Below are positions 33,546 to 45,476 of a stretch of DNA of 64,000 nt, one piece after another. Source of the stretch: Exophiala sp. HKRS030. Lineage: Eukaryota > Ascomycota > Eurotiomycetes > Chaetothyriales > Herpotrichiellaceae. The DNA is taken from NCBI GenBank assembly GCA_023897205.1, contig JAHWDD010000001.1, positions 1,364,001 to 1,428,000 of the forward strand, given 5' to 3'. How positions within the stretch are numbered: position 1 is the first letter of the stretch; every line of letters begins with the position of its first letter. The position numbers were made by a program, and so were the translations under genes. The notes below the pieces were generated by a model. That model had not been told where the DNA came from. It worked only from the letters and a program-made list of their open reading frames with translations, and searched no databases.

Positions 33546-36500
33546 TCAATTGTCAATGCCGTTCCGAGACGCTGACGGCACATCTCCCGTTTCATTCTGA
33601 GTCTCCGATGGTTCGAAATCGCCATCATCGTCATCGTCATCCTCTTCCCTGAGATCCACATCCTCGTCGACATATGAAGACGACAAACGACTCTTCAAAA
33701 TTGCACCCTTGTTCTCTGCTCGTTCTTCAGCAAGTAGCAGAGCCTCTTCTGCACGCGCCGCTTCCTCTGCCTCAATATATGCTCGACGTCCTGCTCTGTA
33801 ATCATGCCAAAAGTCATTGTCTGAACGAATCATCTCAGTGACCGCATTGACCATTTTACGAGTCGACCCGTTCGGAGCGAGATGTTCTTTGACGTTCACC
33901 GTTGCAGTTTCGTTTTTAACCTCTTGATTGGGCAAAATTCGAGCCCAGTTCCAAGTGAGGAAACGATCGAGCATCTTCCTGACCTCCATGACAATTCGTG
34001 CACTTTGAGTGGCAATTGTGTTGTCCAGACCCTCAACTCCAGTCTCAATTCTCAGCCAGTCATTGAATTTGATGATTTGAGGCGATTCCAATCTCGCGCT
34101 GCGACTGAAAAGGATCAACATCAGCGGCGTAACCATGGAATTGTTTTCGAGCCATACAGCTCCGTCACTCAGATCATCATTGCTGCTTTTCCATGCATAC
34201 GCCATCAGGCGACCGTCAGTCCTATACTTACGCCTAGCTCGACGTATTGATTTAGTCTTCTGGTGGAGGATACTGGTTCTGGACGGGAAACCGTCATTCT
34301 GTACATCCAAGGTCCATTTCCTAACGGTGGAATCCCAAGCGGCCAATTCAGCAGTGACAGTGTTCACTGCGAGGGCGTTCATCAAGACCATATTGTCCGA
34401 GTTGTAGTTGAGGAATTCTGGGAGGGCTTCGAAAATGGTTTGCCCATCAGCCGGTGGATCAACAATGCCATATTTAGTCAGTGTCTGATGCACAGCTTGG
34501 CTCGTTAGCATCATTTCTAAATAGGCACTGTGTTTGATGCATCTTTCCTGGCCAAGTTGTTTCACGTGTTTCTGGTTGCCAGCTTGAACAGCTGCGTGGT
34601 ACTGTCGAAAAGCATCAATGAGAATCGGAAGGTCGCTCTCCAGATCCCGATCAAGGAGCCGTTTTGACTCTCGTACTTGACTGATGCTAAGTTCAGCGTT
34701 GTGAATTAGCGGGTTATTGAAATCATGGCAAGCAAGAATGATCATAGGTTCAAGGCACCCGAAAACAGCCCCAAGCAATACTCCCTTTGCAGAAGCTGCA
34801 TGGACGTTCATGTCTGCGATAAATGCACCAACTCGAGTGATCTTGCCATCAAGGTCGAGCGCACCTAGACTCTGTAAGTCTCTGTATGCTGATTCAATGG
34901 CATCTTCGCTCGGTGGATCGATCATGCCTTGCAAAAATTCTCTGGGGCTGCTAGAGTCGCCGGCATCACCATGATCAGGATGTGCGGCCAGAAGCAGAAC
35001 AACGTCAGCCAGATTGGATACGGTTATCTTGGGACGAGCCATCGGTCTGAACGTGCTACAACGCTCCTCTGTGAATAGCGCATAGTATCTTCCGGGTGAA
35101 ACACGCCCTGCCCGTCCGCGGCGCTGGATCATATTGGTCTTGCTAATCCATTCGTAGGGTAGACTTCTCTTGAAAGTTAGTGGATCGTAGATACTATTCC
35201 TCATCTTTCCAGTATCCACAACATAGACCACTTCGGGCAACGTGATTGAAGTCTCGGCAATATTCGTTGCCAGCACTATCCTTCGACAACCTTTAGGAAC
35301 TTCCGTAAAAACATTGTCATTGGTGTCTCGGAATGCTGAATGAAGTTTGAAGATTCTGAATCTACTCTCATCTTCGAAATCAATTCCCATTGGCTTCATG
35401 TCCCTCAGAAGGTCATAGATGGTATCGATGTCTAGCTTGCCAGGTAAAAAGACCAGTACATCTCCTTCAGGCTTCGTAGATACTAGATGTGCGATCACCG
35501 CTGTTACCAAGCCTATGTAATGACTGCTGGGCGTAGAGATAGGTGTATTTGTGTTGGCATCGATAGATGTCATAGAGCAAGTCCGATTGACGTTTGAACC
35601 TTCGCAGTTGACTTGTTGATATGGTTCCTGTTGCAAGGCTCCATATATCAATTCGTTCTTGATGTAATCAGCACTAGATTTGGTGGTCTTGCCCTGCAAC
35701 AGAGCTTGCATCGTAGGATGTAAGTCTTTGCACAAAGCGAGCTCATTCAATATTTCTGGTAAATAAAGCGTACGGACAGGATGTCCACTGCCCCCAACTT
35801 CGAAAGAACTGGCCGTCAGAGCACCTGGATCGGATGATCGGTCAAAATATTTCAAGAAAGAGCTCGGATCTATCGTGGCACTCATCAGGATGATCTTGGG
35901 ATAATCAAATCCGCAGTCCTTGAGAGTTTGGGTATGTCTTCGTATAAGAGACAACACTAGGTCGAGCTGGGCATCACGCTCATGGACTTCGTCAAGCATG
36001 ATGTGAGAAAACTGCTGTAGGAATGGCCAACCCTGGGTCAACAAGCGATGCAGGAGAATACCTGTAGTACACAGGGTGATGGACCCGTGTGAGTTTGGAA
36101 GTTGGACCTCGTTGCGAATCTGGTAGCCAACTGACTGGCCAAGGGTTTCACCTCGCTCATAAGCAATGCGACGGGCCGTGGAAGTTGCTGCGATCCGCCG
36201 TGGCTCGGCACAGAGAATGCGTGTCTCCGGTCCTTTGTTCTTAAGAATACCATTTTCGAGAATAAGTTGAGGTACTTGAGTTGTTTTTCCAGAGCCCTAA
36301 CATGATCAGGACGATGTATCCGTACAAATGGCAGCGGAGGGTATGCATAGATAGGTATGTGCAGCTTCAATGGGGTGGACAAACTTACTGTTTTCGCAAG
36401 AACAACTGTTACGTCGGATGAATTGATGGTGTCTATGAGGGACTTCTTGCCCTCGACCGGATCATGTGCAATTATGGGAAGCTTTGCTCTCTTTGCGGCT

Positions 36501-37183
36501 ATCTCCTTCATATGAGGCAATGATGTCTTCTCCAAGTAAGCCAATCGCATTCTAATTCCAGGTGCTAATTCTTTGGGCTCGGCCTGCCCAGACTGGGACT
36601 TTCTTTTCGGAGGAGTCCTGCTGTAAGGATCAAGAATAAGTTCATCTTCCGGCAGACCAAGTCCTCGCGCTAGTTTCAGTGTCTCGATGGACGAGCGAAT
36701 GTTCACTTGGGGCAAGTTCAAGTTGAAAAGCCTGGACTCCTGTACGGTATACGTTTGTCCGAGAGCGGTCTTTGTCAGGGCGTTCTCTGCACCATCTCGT
36801 TGTCCAGCGAGTATATTTTCTGCTTCTTCCGTCCATGTTTCTTGTGTTCCACTACTACGACCCTTCCCTGACAGATCCGATTGCTGCCAATTGATACCAT
36901 CATCAGAGAGAGGGGCAGTGGTTTGAAGTGCCTCTGTATGCAAGCAGCGAACATTCGTGACGGACCGTTCAAGGATTCGAAGGGGTTTGAGCTGTTGCCG
37001 TGCAAAGGGTCTTAGGGCGGATAGATAAGGGTGCCCAACTGGGCTACGTGCGTTCTGCACCTTCTGTATATCCAAAATGAAAATCGTCAGTGAATGCTCT
37101 GAACTGGCCATACTCGCAATGGGGCAGATGAACGAACCTGCACCACTTTCGAGAAGCGCATATCGGTTGTCTGAACAACCCAT
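33546..37183 (-). CDS. DEAH/DEVH-box RNA helicase (DHX family), about 1181 aa
   Basis: Exons are 37183-36389 and 36296-33546; the intron falls just inside the Walker A motif, giving AKTGSGKTTQVPQL when spliced. Further helicase motifs are motif Ia (CAEPRRIAATSTARRIA), motif II DEVH near residues 367-370, motif III (LMSATID), motif V (ATNIAETSITLPEVVYVVDTG) and motif VI (QRRGRAGRVSPGRYY). The HA2 winged-helix/ratchet region and an OB-fold domain follow. The C-terminus is acidic. Motif Ia and the long N-terminus are closer to the DHX29/36/57 group than to the splicing DEAH proteins. The N-terminal part (LSALRPFARQQLKPLRILERS) resembles a mitochondrial presequence if translation starts at the ATG at 37111 and not 37183. 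Start choice is uncertain. Confidence 0.9.
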
Positions 37184-37793
37184 CTTTGCGACATATATCT
37201 CCAGCTCAGAAACAGCACAGCTGGGTATAGTCACTATCGCCTATCGAGCCTTCTAGCTGGTACCATCGCGTTGACTGTATGCGCCCTAGGAGGACTATGT
37301 ACATGTTACTCGTACGGAGCACCGAGTATTCCCCATAAGAAAAAAACATGGGCCAATGACGCACGTGGAGAGTATGAGAGCCACGTGATCAGCGGCCTCG
37401 CACTCGTATCCGCAAATCCTCGAGTACTTCTCCCCTTTATTTGAACGACATTTTTGCTTTGTATGATCCTATTCTTTGGCATGCACCTGGTGATAACGGA
37501 ATCTTGCAAAAAGGCTCTCAAGGCCTCTTCCGTACTTCGTGACTGTCCAAAAGGGGAAAAGATCTGCCTCTTCTGCGATTATCCTGAAATGGGCTGGAAT
37601 GGAATCAACTTGGTCTGTATGATCGAAGGTTCCCGGTGCTGATAAACATGACAGACTTGCTTGAGACCTCTCACTGGTGATGGTTCTACAGTAGGTTCAC
37701 AGGGTCACTTTCGCAGATCTCGTTTCACAGATCAACAACGTAGAACCAGCTTCCGTCGTCCGACTGTAGGTCAAACAAAACAGGTGCAGGATT
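37184..37793. promoter_or_regulatory. helicase promoter region with two CACGTG boxes
   Basis: CACGTG occurs at 37362-37367 and 37382-37387, about 180 bp upstream of the helicase start, with a CCAAT box near 37352. The rest is the 3' flank of the small gene at 37794-38387. No further gene is seen. Confidence 0.4.
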
Positions 37794-38387
37794 TTACGCA
37801 GCGACCAAATCGGGTGGATGTGGGAGAGATTCAGCAGGAGTTGTAGGTAGAAAAGCTTTCATCCTTTCGAAACACATGCCGAGCTTGTACCCGTCGTTGG
37901 AGTTTGCTTCAATGTAATCATCGAGGTCGTGCATTGGAGTCAAGACGCCTTCATGCCTGGTGTAGATTCACGCTTTACCCATGGTGAGTATGGTTGTGAA
38001 TGCGTAGATGCTCTCCTGCCACGGGTGGCTGTCGAGATGTCTCTTGCAAGCCCAACGAGCCTTCTCTTCAACTTCTCGCAGTGCATCTTTGGAAGTAGTG
38101 GGTGTTCCTTCCCCATATATCCAGCAAAGAAGGATTATCTCTTGTTCTCCTTGGGCGAAATAGAGGATACCGCGGTCGAAACGCCTTTCGCTGCTGTTGC
38201 TTTGTGGTTGTTCAGGTCTGATCCCCAAAATCTCGATCCAATTCCTTTCAGGGAACGCGAATTTCTGCAAGTAATGGCTCCAAAAGGGAACAATCTCGAA
38301 TTCTCCTTCTTCGTTTTCGTGCACGTACCTCCACAACGCAGCCAAAGTGACTCTTTCTCCGCCATTGAGACCATAGAGGAGAGACAT
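37794..38387 (-). CDS. small protein of unknown function, about 173 aa
   Basis: I do not recognise this gene. Exon 1 is 38387-37979 and begins at a good ATG (MSLLYGLNGGERVTLAALW). It has normal protein composition (FEIVPFWSHYLQKFAF, ILGIRP) and no signal peptide or membrane segment. A donor GTAAAG follows ACC ATG G. The best acceptor I see gives a 72 nt intron and exon 2 37906-37794 (NSNDGYKLGMCFERMKAF). The intervening sequence also reads well in that frame (VLTPMHDLDDYIEA), but using it would require a 30 nt intron. The exact junction is therefore uncertain; coding status is likely from composition on both sides. Confidence 0.55.
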
Positions 38388-39355
38388 GGGTATTAGTGTG
38401 TGGTTTTCTGTTTACAAGTGTTGATGCAATGTTAGAAGAAAAGCATTGATGAAGAACTGCACTTCCTTGAATACTCTTTCCGAACAGGATAGAGATGGAT
38501 ATAACCCGAGCGAACACTGGGATGCAGGCTTTTGAGACGTGCAAGGGAATCTTTTGTCGGGTTCATACTTATTGGACGTACAGGGATCTTTGATTTTTCC
38601 CCAGACAGGTACGGTACTTCAGAGCAGTCGTTGGCTTACCTTGGCCTTGTACACGTTCGAGGATCGCCTATTAGAAGGCCCCGGACGTAGCAAGGGGCCA
38701 GCTGCTCCTCCAAGCACTATGGCGGGAGCCTAGAAAGAGAAATTCGTCACTCTTCGCCTTTCACCTTGGGCGCATCATGCAACTAACAGTTTTGGCTGTG
38801 AAGCCCCCGACCAAATCATAGGGTGACACGAAGTTTGACATCCCCAGCCCTAATACTGAAAAGCAGCCTTTTCGGAAGTCTTCTCACAACCTCGTATTTT
38901 CCGACCCCGCCTGAAAAGCCGGGTCCCAGTAAAACCATATCCATGACACTGCGAATACTCGCATGGCTTCATGTCTTGCTTCAATGTTGTATACACGAGT
39001 GCCGAGGTCTAAGGGTGAGATCTGGGAGGAATTGAATTATTAGCTGCCTCGACATCGGCAGAGATGTCGCTGCGTCTCGCTGATTGGTTTCGAGATCACC
39101 TAATCCTTCCTTAGAGCTGAGTTAGACGTCGGCGGTAGTACCAAGTCCCGCTTCATATGCAGAAGGTATCCTCGGGTTCCAGCCGGATCTGGTTCAAAGC
39201 CGCAACAAACTAATGGCTCAGCAAGACGAGAACATTTGATGTTCGTCAGGCACTTATACACCCTCCCATGCTCTGCCAACTAGTCGACCTCTCGGAACAT
39301 GGTAAACCCACCTGAGTAAACAAGTGTTACCTGCTATATAGGAGGACCGCTCAAT
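38388..39355. other. about 1 kb intergenic between divergent genes
   Basis: Divergent promoter space between the unknown small gene and the epoxide hydrolase. No gene or repeat of note was found. Confidence 0.45.
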
Positions 39356-40483
39356 ATGGACCTCCTCGAGAAAAGGAAATTCGACGTCTCCCGAGGCTTC
39401 ACATACACATATTATGTCAATGTCGCGAAACGCAATCTTCCCACCTTGTTCATGATCCATGGCTTCCCGGACTCACCTGAAGAGTTCTCCGACGTCGTCC
39501 GCGATTACCTTCTTCCTCACGGCTACGGGGTTATCGCAATCGACTGTCTAGGTTATGGCGGAACCTCGAAGCCGTCAGACCGAGAAGCGTACAACTACCA
39601 GCTACTGTCGCAAGACATGAAGGAGATCATCGACCAAGAAGGTGTCGAGAAAGTCATCAGCACGGGACACGATTGGGTTAGTCAATCAATTCAGCTAAAT
39701 GTCTTTTCCTCTGAAACAGCTCCCATCTCCCTTGTTTTTACTTTTATAGGTACTGTAGTAGCTTACTGATGCTGAAGTTTTGATGATCTGTGTTTGATAT
39801 AGGGTTCCCCCCTCGCTCAACGTCTCTACAACTTCCACGCCGAGCGCGTCGAGGGTCTGGTATTGCTCAACGTGGCATACAACGTGCCGTCCGCCAAACC
39901 TTTCAGTCTCGACGCACTCATCCAAATAACAACCAAGAGCTTTGGGTATGGCACGAACTGGTACTGGGAGTTGTTCACCGCTCCCGACGGAGCGGCCGTC
40001 TTAAATTCCCACCTCGACTCCGTGTGGACTTTGTTCCACGCCGCCAAACCAGAGCTCTGGCTGGAAACGGTGTGCAAGGAAGGCGGGACGCGTGACTTTG
40101 TCGAGCAGGACAAAAAGGTCCCCGTCATGTCCTATGCCACTGAAGCGCGTCGTCGCGCCTGGTTCGAAAGGTTCGCGGATGGGGGATTGGACGCGCCGCT
40201 CAACTACTACCGAGCCGCCACCTTTGGCTCCCAAGACGAGGCGATGAAGGCCATCCCGCGCGAGAACTACGTCGTCAAGGTGCCACATTTCTTCTGGGGC
40301 GGTACCAAGGATTACATCTGCCGCACCGAGGTGTGCGACTTCAGCCACAAAGCCGGGTGGACGCCGGACTGTACAAAAGTCGTCGTCGACTCGGGACATT
40401 GGGCCCATCTGGATCGACCCAAGGAGTTTGGGGAGGCGTTGCTGGCTTGGCTCAAGGCGAAATTTCCCCAACCACGTCTTTGA
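39356..40483 (+). CDS. epoxide hydrolase (alpha/beta-hydrolase fold), 333 aa
   Basis: Exons are 39356-39676 and 39803-40483, joined as GHDWGSPLAQRL. The triad and oxyanion elements are visible: HGFPDS at 35-40, the nucleophile Asp106 in STGHDWGS and the general base His306 in VDSGHWAHLD. The probable acid Asp sits in GGTKDYICR. Lid tyrosines that activate the epoxide are probably in the NYYRAATFG region. Soluble epoxide hydrolases of this type convert epoxides to vicinal diols, for detoxification or lipid and secondary metabolism. No signal peptide is present. The intron uses a GTTAGT donor. The start ATG at 39356 is well placed before the conserved core. Confidence 0.92.
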
Positions 40484-40891
40484 GATTCAATCAGGTGAGG
40501 GAGGAAGCGTGGTCTTTCTTTAAGAAAAAATTTCTTGAGTTCGACTGTTTCAGATTGATGCTTGATATATATGAGATCTACTCTTGTTGTTTTATCGCGC
40601 AGGAGCAATCGCTCCTATTCAGACCGATAATTGCAATCCTCACCCTATTTAATCATTCTGGTAACATTAAAGTCTACTGGACGAATCAAGTCCACGTCAA
40701 GAAGGGAGTATGGCACCAATAATGAGGACAGCTTCCGGCCCCCGATATGTCATACAACAAGATATAAGCACCGGAAGACTATGTGTTGCACAGCTTTTTG
40801 GTAGTCTAAATGGTCTGAGCCAAAGAGCACAGTTCTATGCTGAATAGTAAAGCCTCCGGTATCAACAAGCAGGGAAAGTAGTTTGTTTCGG
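40484..40891. other. convergent 3' region, epoxide hydrolase / Arp8
   Basis: A/T-rich, with likely 3' end signals for both genes; nothing else is seen. Confidence 0.45.
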
Positions 40892-43165
40892 TCACCATGC
40901 CCACATCAGCTTGTGGGCAAGAACCCGATCGCCTAATCTCTCGTACAGAAAAGGGGTAACCCAGCTGTCATTGGTCCTGCTCATCCGCCCAAAGACTGCA
41001 CCACCCTTCCACGCCACCACCTGTGGATCCAACTCCCTTGGAGGCCGTGAGATGAGGATGTCCTTGCTGTAGCCGGGCAATATGCCTTTGAGAGTATCCT
41101 CTAGATGCCCTGCCAAACCCGGGATGATGCTGGTGCCTCCTGTGAGCATGATGCTGCTGAGCAGATCGCTGGTCTTCTGAGGCGAGTTCTTAGCTGCATG
41201 AGTGATGGACGTGACAATGGCGTTGGGTAGAGGGTAGATTGGTAGGATATCGTCGCGTCGCTCGATACTCAAGGGCTCTTCTACTACCTCTTCTTCAACC
41301 TTGGGCTTCTCTTCTCGAGGGGCGGCACCCTCGGCGTCTTCTGGCTGAGGCGTGCCATCTATCTGTCGGGCAGGAGAGCTCGCTGCAGATGGCTGAGGCG
41401 TAGCATCCATTTCCTTGATGTTGCTGAACGATGGACGACGAGATACGTTGTGGGCGGCTTCTTCCTTCGTGCCGTTGGTCGTGCCGTTCGTGATGCCATT
41501 GGTGACGCCATTTGTTTTGACGTTAGGCTTAGTCGTGGTCAAAACTTCTTCTGGGGCGATTGAGGTGAGGATTTCTGCCTGCGCACTCGAACTTGGGTCA
41601 TTGGGCTTGCCGTCGTATATGTCGTAAGACTTGTCGATCAATTTCCGGCGGCCTTCGAGTTTCCCTGCGTCGTTGAAAATGTGTGGTTTGAATAGCCCCA
41701 TCGGTGCCAAGATGACTTCATCGTATATCTTGAATGTGTACTTCCTAGTGTCCTGTCCAGGAGCCCTAAGATGAAAGTCGTATAGTTGAACAGAGATGTC
41801 GGCCTCATTCATGGTGCAGAATTTTTGCTTCAGTTCTTCTGCAAGCTGGAAATCATAACGCCGGTTGAGGTTGATCTCCGCATACGGAAAGTGATTGTAG
41901 ATGACCATCTTGACGAATGCTTCGGTGATGTCTTTGCCTCCGTACTTCAGGTTGACTCTCGAATTTTCGATCACCATGCCATCTTCAACACATGAAACTG
42001 TCGTTTTTTGCGCACCAATGTCGACTATGCAACAAGTAGTGAAACCAGCACCGAAGGAAGCAGCCAAGCTCTCTTGAATGAAGCACACTCGGCCGAATCC
42101 GAACTCTGTTATGGCCATGTCAAGAAGACTCGTCACGTACATTCGCTCATAGTAGTCGGGAATGACAATGACACAACTATACTGACCCCAATCGCTCCGA
42201 GTGCGAATCTTGAGCTCCAGTTGGGACTTGATCGCATCCTCGATGATCAGCCGGATGTCTTCGTATAGAAAGCGTTTCGAAGGATACTCTGCCTCATTGA
42301 GCCAGCCGAGCCGAATCGGCCAGTAGAGTCGATACCGGGGGGTGGATTCGTCTGGGATTCGTAAGGCAGCCTTCCCAGTGATACAATCCGGTGGGCCTTT
42401 CTCATCGCCTTCTGTGTCAGTCCATTCTATGCGCATGGTGTCGTTGTGTTCTGTTATGGTCTCATATGTATTCCTTCGATTATAGCTTGTGACCATGTCT
42501 CTGGACTGGGGAAGTACTTTTCTCTTGTTCATTCTCATCCTGACTTTCAGGTCATTCGACATTCCCGAGAACTTTTTCTGGAAGTCTTCCCCGAAACGCT
42601 TCTCTGGCTCAGGAGGATACCGACCATTGTCCAATTTGGCTCGCTTTGGTGCAGGTTCGCCATCGTTGTCTTCGCTTTCAGCAGTGGGAGCACGTCGCGC
42701 AATGACCATGGGTACGGTCTTGGGAAGAGCGTCATTCGCAAGGCCAACTCTAAGGTTCTGCGAACCAAGATGAATGACAATAGTCTTTGCGCCACTGGAA
42801 AGTTCGTCTTCAGCTTCCTCCTCGTCCTCGCCCTCCTCCATGTCGATGTCGCCGTCAGGTCCGACAGCCTTTCCTTGCGCCAATGCCCTGTCCCTGTCTT
42901 TATGTTGCTTTATCAGCTTGTTTCGGGCTTCCTCTTGTTGAGATCGGACGGCCAAAATCTGTTCGTCTCGTTTGAGGTACTCTGTCACACACTGGTTAGT
43001 TTGGTCCATGATCGTTCAAGTTCTAGCGAATGCGCACACACCTGTGTAATAATTCTTTTGATTGATAGCGATGATTTGAGGCCAAGAAGTTAACTCCATG
43101 TTATTGTCTGTTCTTTCGAGGCCCTCCTCGCGCAGAAGGGCCTTTCCACTCTTTTTGCCCACCAT
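40892..43165 (-). CDS. ARP8: actin-related protein 8 (INO80 complex subunit), 737 aa
   Basis: Exons are 43165-43042 and 42981-40892; the join gives NYYTEYLKRDEQILAVR. Arp8 is a nuclear actin-fold protein that, with Arp4 and actin, forms the nucleosome-sensing arm of the INO80 remodeller. Diagnostic segments are the actin-fold start KTIVIHLGSQNLRVGLAND, VIVIPDYYERMYVTSLLDM, FIQESLAASFGAGFTTCCIVDIGAQKTTVSCVEDG, the insertion near LRAPGQDTRKYTFKIYDE, and the C-terminal IMLTGGTSIIPGLAGHLED with DPQVVAWKGGAVFGRM. A Thr/Asn/Gly-rich and acidic insertion of about 110 residues lies before the last subdomain. The N-terminal start MVGKKSGKALLREEG is at the first good ATG. Length is typical for fungal Arp8. 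Confidence 0.95.
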
Positions 43166-43714
43166 CTTTTTGACTCCTGTGCAGTGAGCGGATTAACGGG
43201 TTATTGTTCGTCTGTGAACGACGCGTCAGGGTGAGTGATATGAATTGTTATGTCGAGTATGCACTCATTGCTTGGGTAGTAAAGAAGATAGACCGGGAAC
43301 AAGGTCAGTGATGCGCAGACTGCGGAAATGCAGGTAAATACAAGGATCTTTAAGACACTGACAAAGTGACTGTCAATCCTCCGCATCCCTCGCTTCTTGT
43401 TGTAGCTGTGGCGCGTTTACGGAACAGAGTTGTGGCGGTGCTGAGTGGCTTGACATACAATTTCGAAGACTCTCTTCACACCTTCGATTTCTTAACGATC
43501 TGGTCAGAATAGTCACCATTATCAACACTTCATCAGCAGTACGATACTAATCTTTTCCGACTACTCCTACTAGGCAGCTTCAGAAAACATCGAATAAAAA
43601 AACAACGCAACTTCTCGCTCTCTCTTACGGATCAGACCGGCCAAGGTAGCGGCATGGTTTTGTGACCGCCCTTATTCCGCGAACTTCCCATACGATCAAC
43701 TGAGGCAAATAGAA
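43166..43714. promoter_or_regulatory. bidirectional promoter, Arp8 / Arl1
   Basis: 549 bp separates the divergent starts. No gene or defined regulatory motif was recognised; a possible 5' UTR splice acceptor for Arp8 (TGCACAG) lies close to its ATG. Confidence 0.45.
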
Positions 43715-44506
43715 ATGGGAGGCTCAGTATCGAAATACCTTTCCAACCTTATTTGGGGCAAGAAGGACATTCGAATATTGATTCTTGGTCTCGTACGGTC
43801 TTGATGGTCTTGGAAAACCGCCACAATCGCTGATGGTTACGATAGGATAATGCAGGCAAGACGACACTTCTCTACCGGCTCAAGGTGAGTCTCAGCAACA
43901 ACATATTTGGATTCCTACTAACGATTACAGATAGGGGAAGTGGTAACAACAATCCCAACTATTGGGTTCAATGTTGAGTAGGTGCATCCTTGCCGGCCCC
44001 TTGAAAGTCGTCTAATGTCACCAAGGTCGGTGCAGTATGGCAATCTCAACTTCGATGTCTGGGACCTCGGTGGTCAGACATCCATAAGACCTTACTGGAG
44101 ATCATATTACGCCAATACCGCTGCTGTGATTTTCGTCATCGATTCCACAGATATCGAGCGGTTAGAGATAGCTGCCGATGAGCTGCGCTCCATGTTGAAT
44201 GAAGATGAGCTCAAAGACGCTGCTTTGCTGGTGTTTGCAAATAAGCAAGATCAGGTACGCAATGTCATATGCCCTTGAGTACGTGAGACTAAAACCTTGT
44301 AGCCTGGGGCGCAAGGTGCCGGAGAGATTTCTGAAGCTTTGAAGTTGGGCGAATTAAGAGACAGGAATTGGAGCATTGTGGCCTGTTCCGTGATCGATGG
44401 CAAGGGCATCAACGAAGGCATGGATTGGCTCTCGTAAGTTGCTCCAGCTCCCATATCAATCGCTAAGCTAAGGCATCATAGTCAAACGGTTCAATCTGAA
44501 TCATGA
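43715..44506 (+). CDS. ARL1: Arf-like GTPase Arl1, 182 aa
   Basis: Small GTPase that recruits GRIP-domain golgins to the trans-Golgi. Six exons: 43715-43792, 43846-43884, 43931-43977, 44026-44254, 44303-44433 and 44482-44506. The protein is complete: myristoylation Gly2, P-loop GLDNAGKT at 25-32, switch I Thr48 in [15 protein letters not shown] at 68-72, NKQD at 127-130, and the C-terminal [22 protein letters not shown]. Length and the [13 protein letters not shown] start match Arl1 more closely than Arf1. Introns are 46-53 nt, except none is larger. The short second exon of 13 codons is a common feature. It lies 79 bp from the stop of the convergent hydrolase gene. Confidence 0.95.
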
Positions 44507-44585
44507 CATTGGCTACCGTATACCCTGCATTTTACGGCGCTTAAGATACATGGATTTGGTTTTCAAAGGCCACATTGCTCACATA

Positions 44586-45476
44586 TCACCCGTTCTTTTG
44601 GACCTTCTCAAGCCACATACTGAGTTCCACGGCCAGCCGTACAGGCTGATCGTAATGGATCAGATGCCCAGCGTTCTCAACAATAGCCACCTCCTCGGTT
44701 CCAATCATTTGTGCAAGTTGCTTGGCCGCGCTCATAGGGATCCAAACGTCGTTTTTTCCCCAGATGATCTTGACAGGCATTGCCTTACCTACTTCGTGAT
44801 ATCTTTGTTCTACCTCTTCAATGTCCCGCTGATCTGCCTGCCTCACCTGCCGGGTGTATCCCGCCATCCCTTGAAGACCATCGACTGTCCACGGCTTAAC
44901 GAGCATATCTTCGATCGACTGGCTCAATGGTATGAAGGCTGCTTCCCGAATGTATGAACGGACCAAGTCTTCCGATAAGTGACTTGGCAGGTTGTTGAAG
45001 ACCGCCGCGTTCGTTGCTACCAGACGGAAAAGAGGGGAGCCAAAGGGGCTAACTGCCAGCGGGTCGACCATACACAAGCTCGCGTACTGGATACCATGGC
45101 AAAGATGTGCCCTCAGAGATATGATACCACCAAAGTCATGCACTACGACATGTGGCGGCTCGGTCAGATCCCATGCGTTGACTAGGGCGGCAAAAGCCTC
45201 TGCTTGGCCTGCCAGGGAAACAATCGGTTCACCTTCAGGGTCTGAAGTCGGCTTGCCGCCAGGAGATTCTCCATATCCGGGATTGTCGAAGAGGTAGACT
45301 CGAAAAGTCGAGGCAAAAGCCTGTGCATAAGGAGCCCACACTTTTGACGACCATGGGGTGCCGTGAACGAAGATAAGAGGATGACCTCCTGGCTTTCCGA
45401 GAATTCGGTACCGAATTGTGTAAATGTGGTCGTTTGTCTTGAGCGTTATCGTGTCACTGAGCTGAAAGTCTTCCAT
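44586..45476 (-). CDS. alpha/beta hydrolase, haloalkane-dehalogenase/epoxide-hydrolase-like, 296 aa
   Basis: Single exon, start ATG at 45476 (MEDFQLSDTITLKTN). Catalytic residues visible are oxyanion HGTPW at 39-43, nucleophile Asp114 in VVHDFGGIIS, acid Asp243 in WGKNDVWIP and base His271 in VENAGHLIHYD. An Asp nucleophile and not Ser places it with epoxide hydrolases and haloalkane dehalogenases. A Trp follows the HG motif (HGTPWSSKVW), as in dehalogenases, but the second halide-binding Trp is replaced by Phe-Gly (HDFGG), so dehalogenase activity is unlikely. No signal peptide. The substrate is unknown. It is convergent with Arl1. Confidence 0.88.
   Translation of the reverse strand: MEDFQLSDTITLKTNDHIYTIRYRILGKPGGHPLIFVHGTPWSSKVWAPYAQAFASTFRVYLFDNPGYGESPGGKPTSDPEGEPIVSLAGQAEAFAALVNAWDLTEPPHVVVHDFGGIISLRAHLCHGIQYASLCMVDPLAVSPFGSPLFRLVATNAAVFNNLPSHLSEDLVRSYIREAAFIPLSQSIEDMLVKPWTVDGLQGMAGYTRQVRQADQRDIEEVEQRYHEVGKAMPVKIIWGKNDVWIPMSAAKQLAQMIGTEEVAIVENAGHLIHYDQPVRLAVELSMWLEKVQKNG

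Noticed and set aside
44586..45476. haloalkane dehalogenase call for the alpha/beta hydrolase
   Set aside because: The Asp nucleophile fits, but the Trp next to it in true dehalogenases is Phe here, so only family-level naming is kept.
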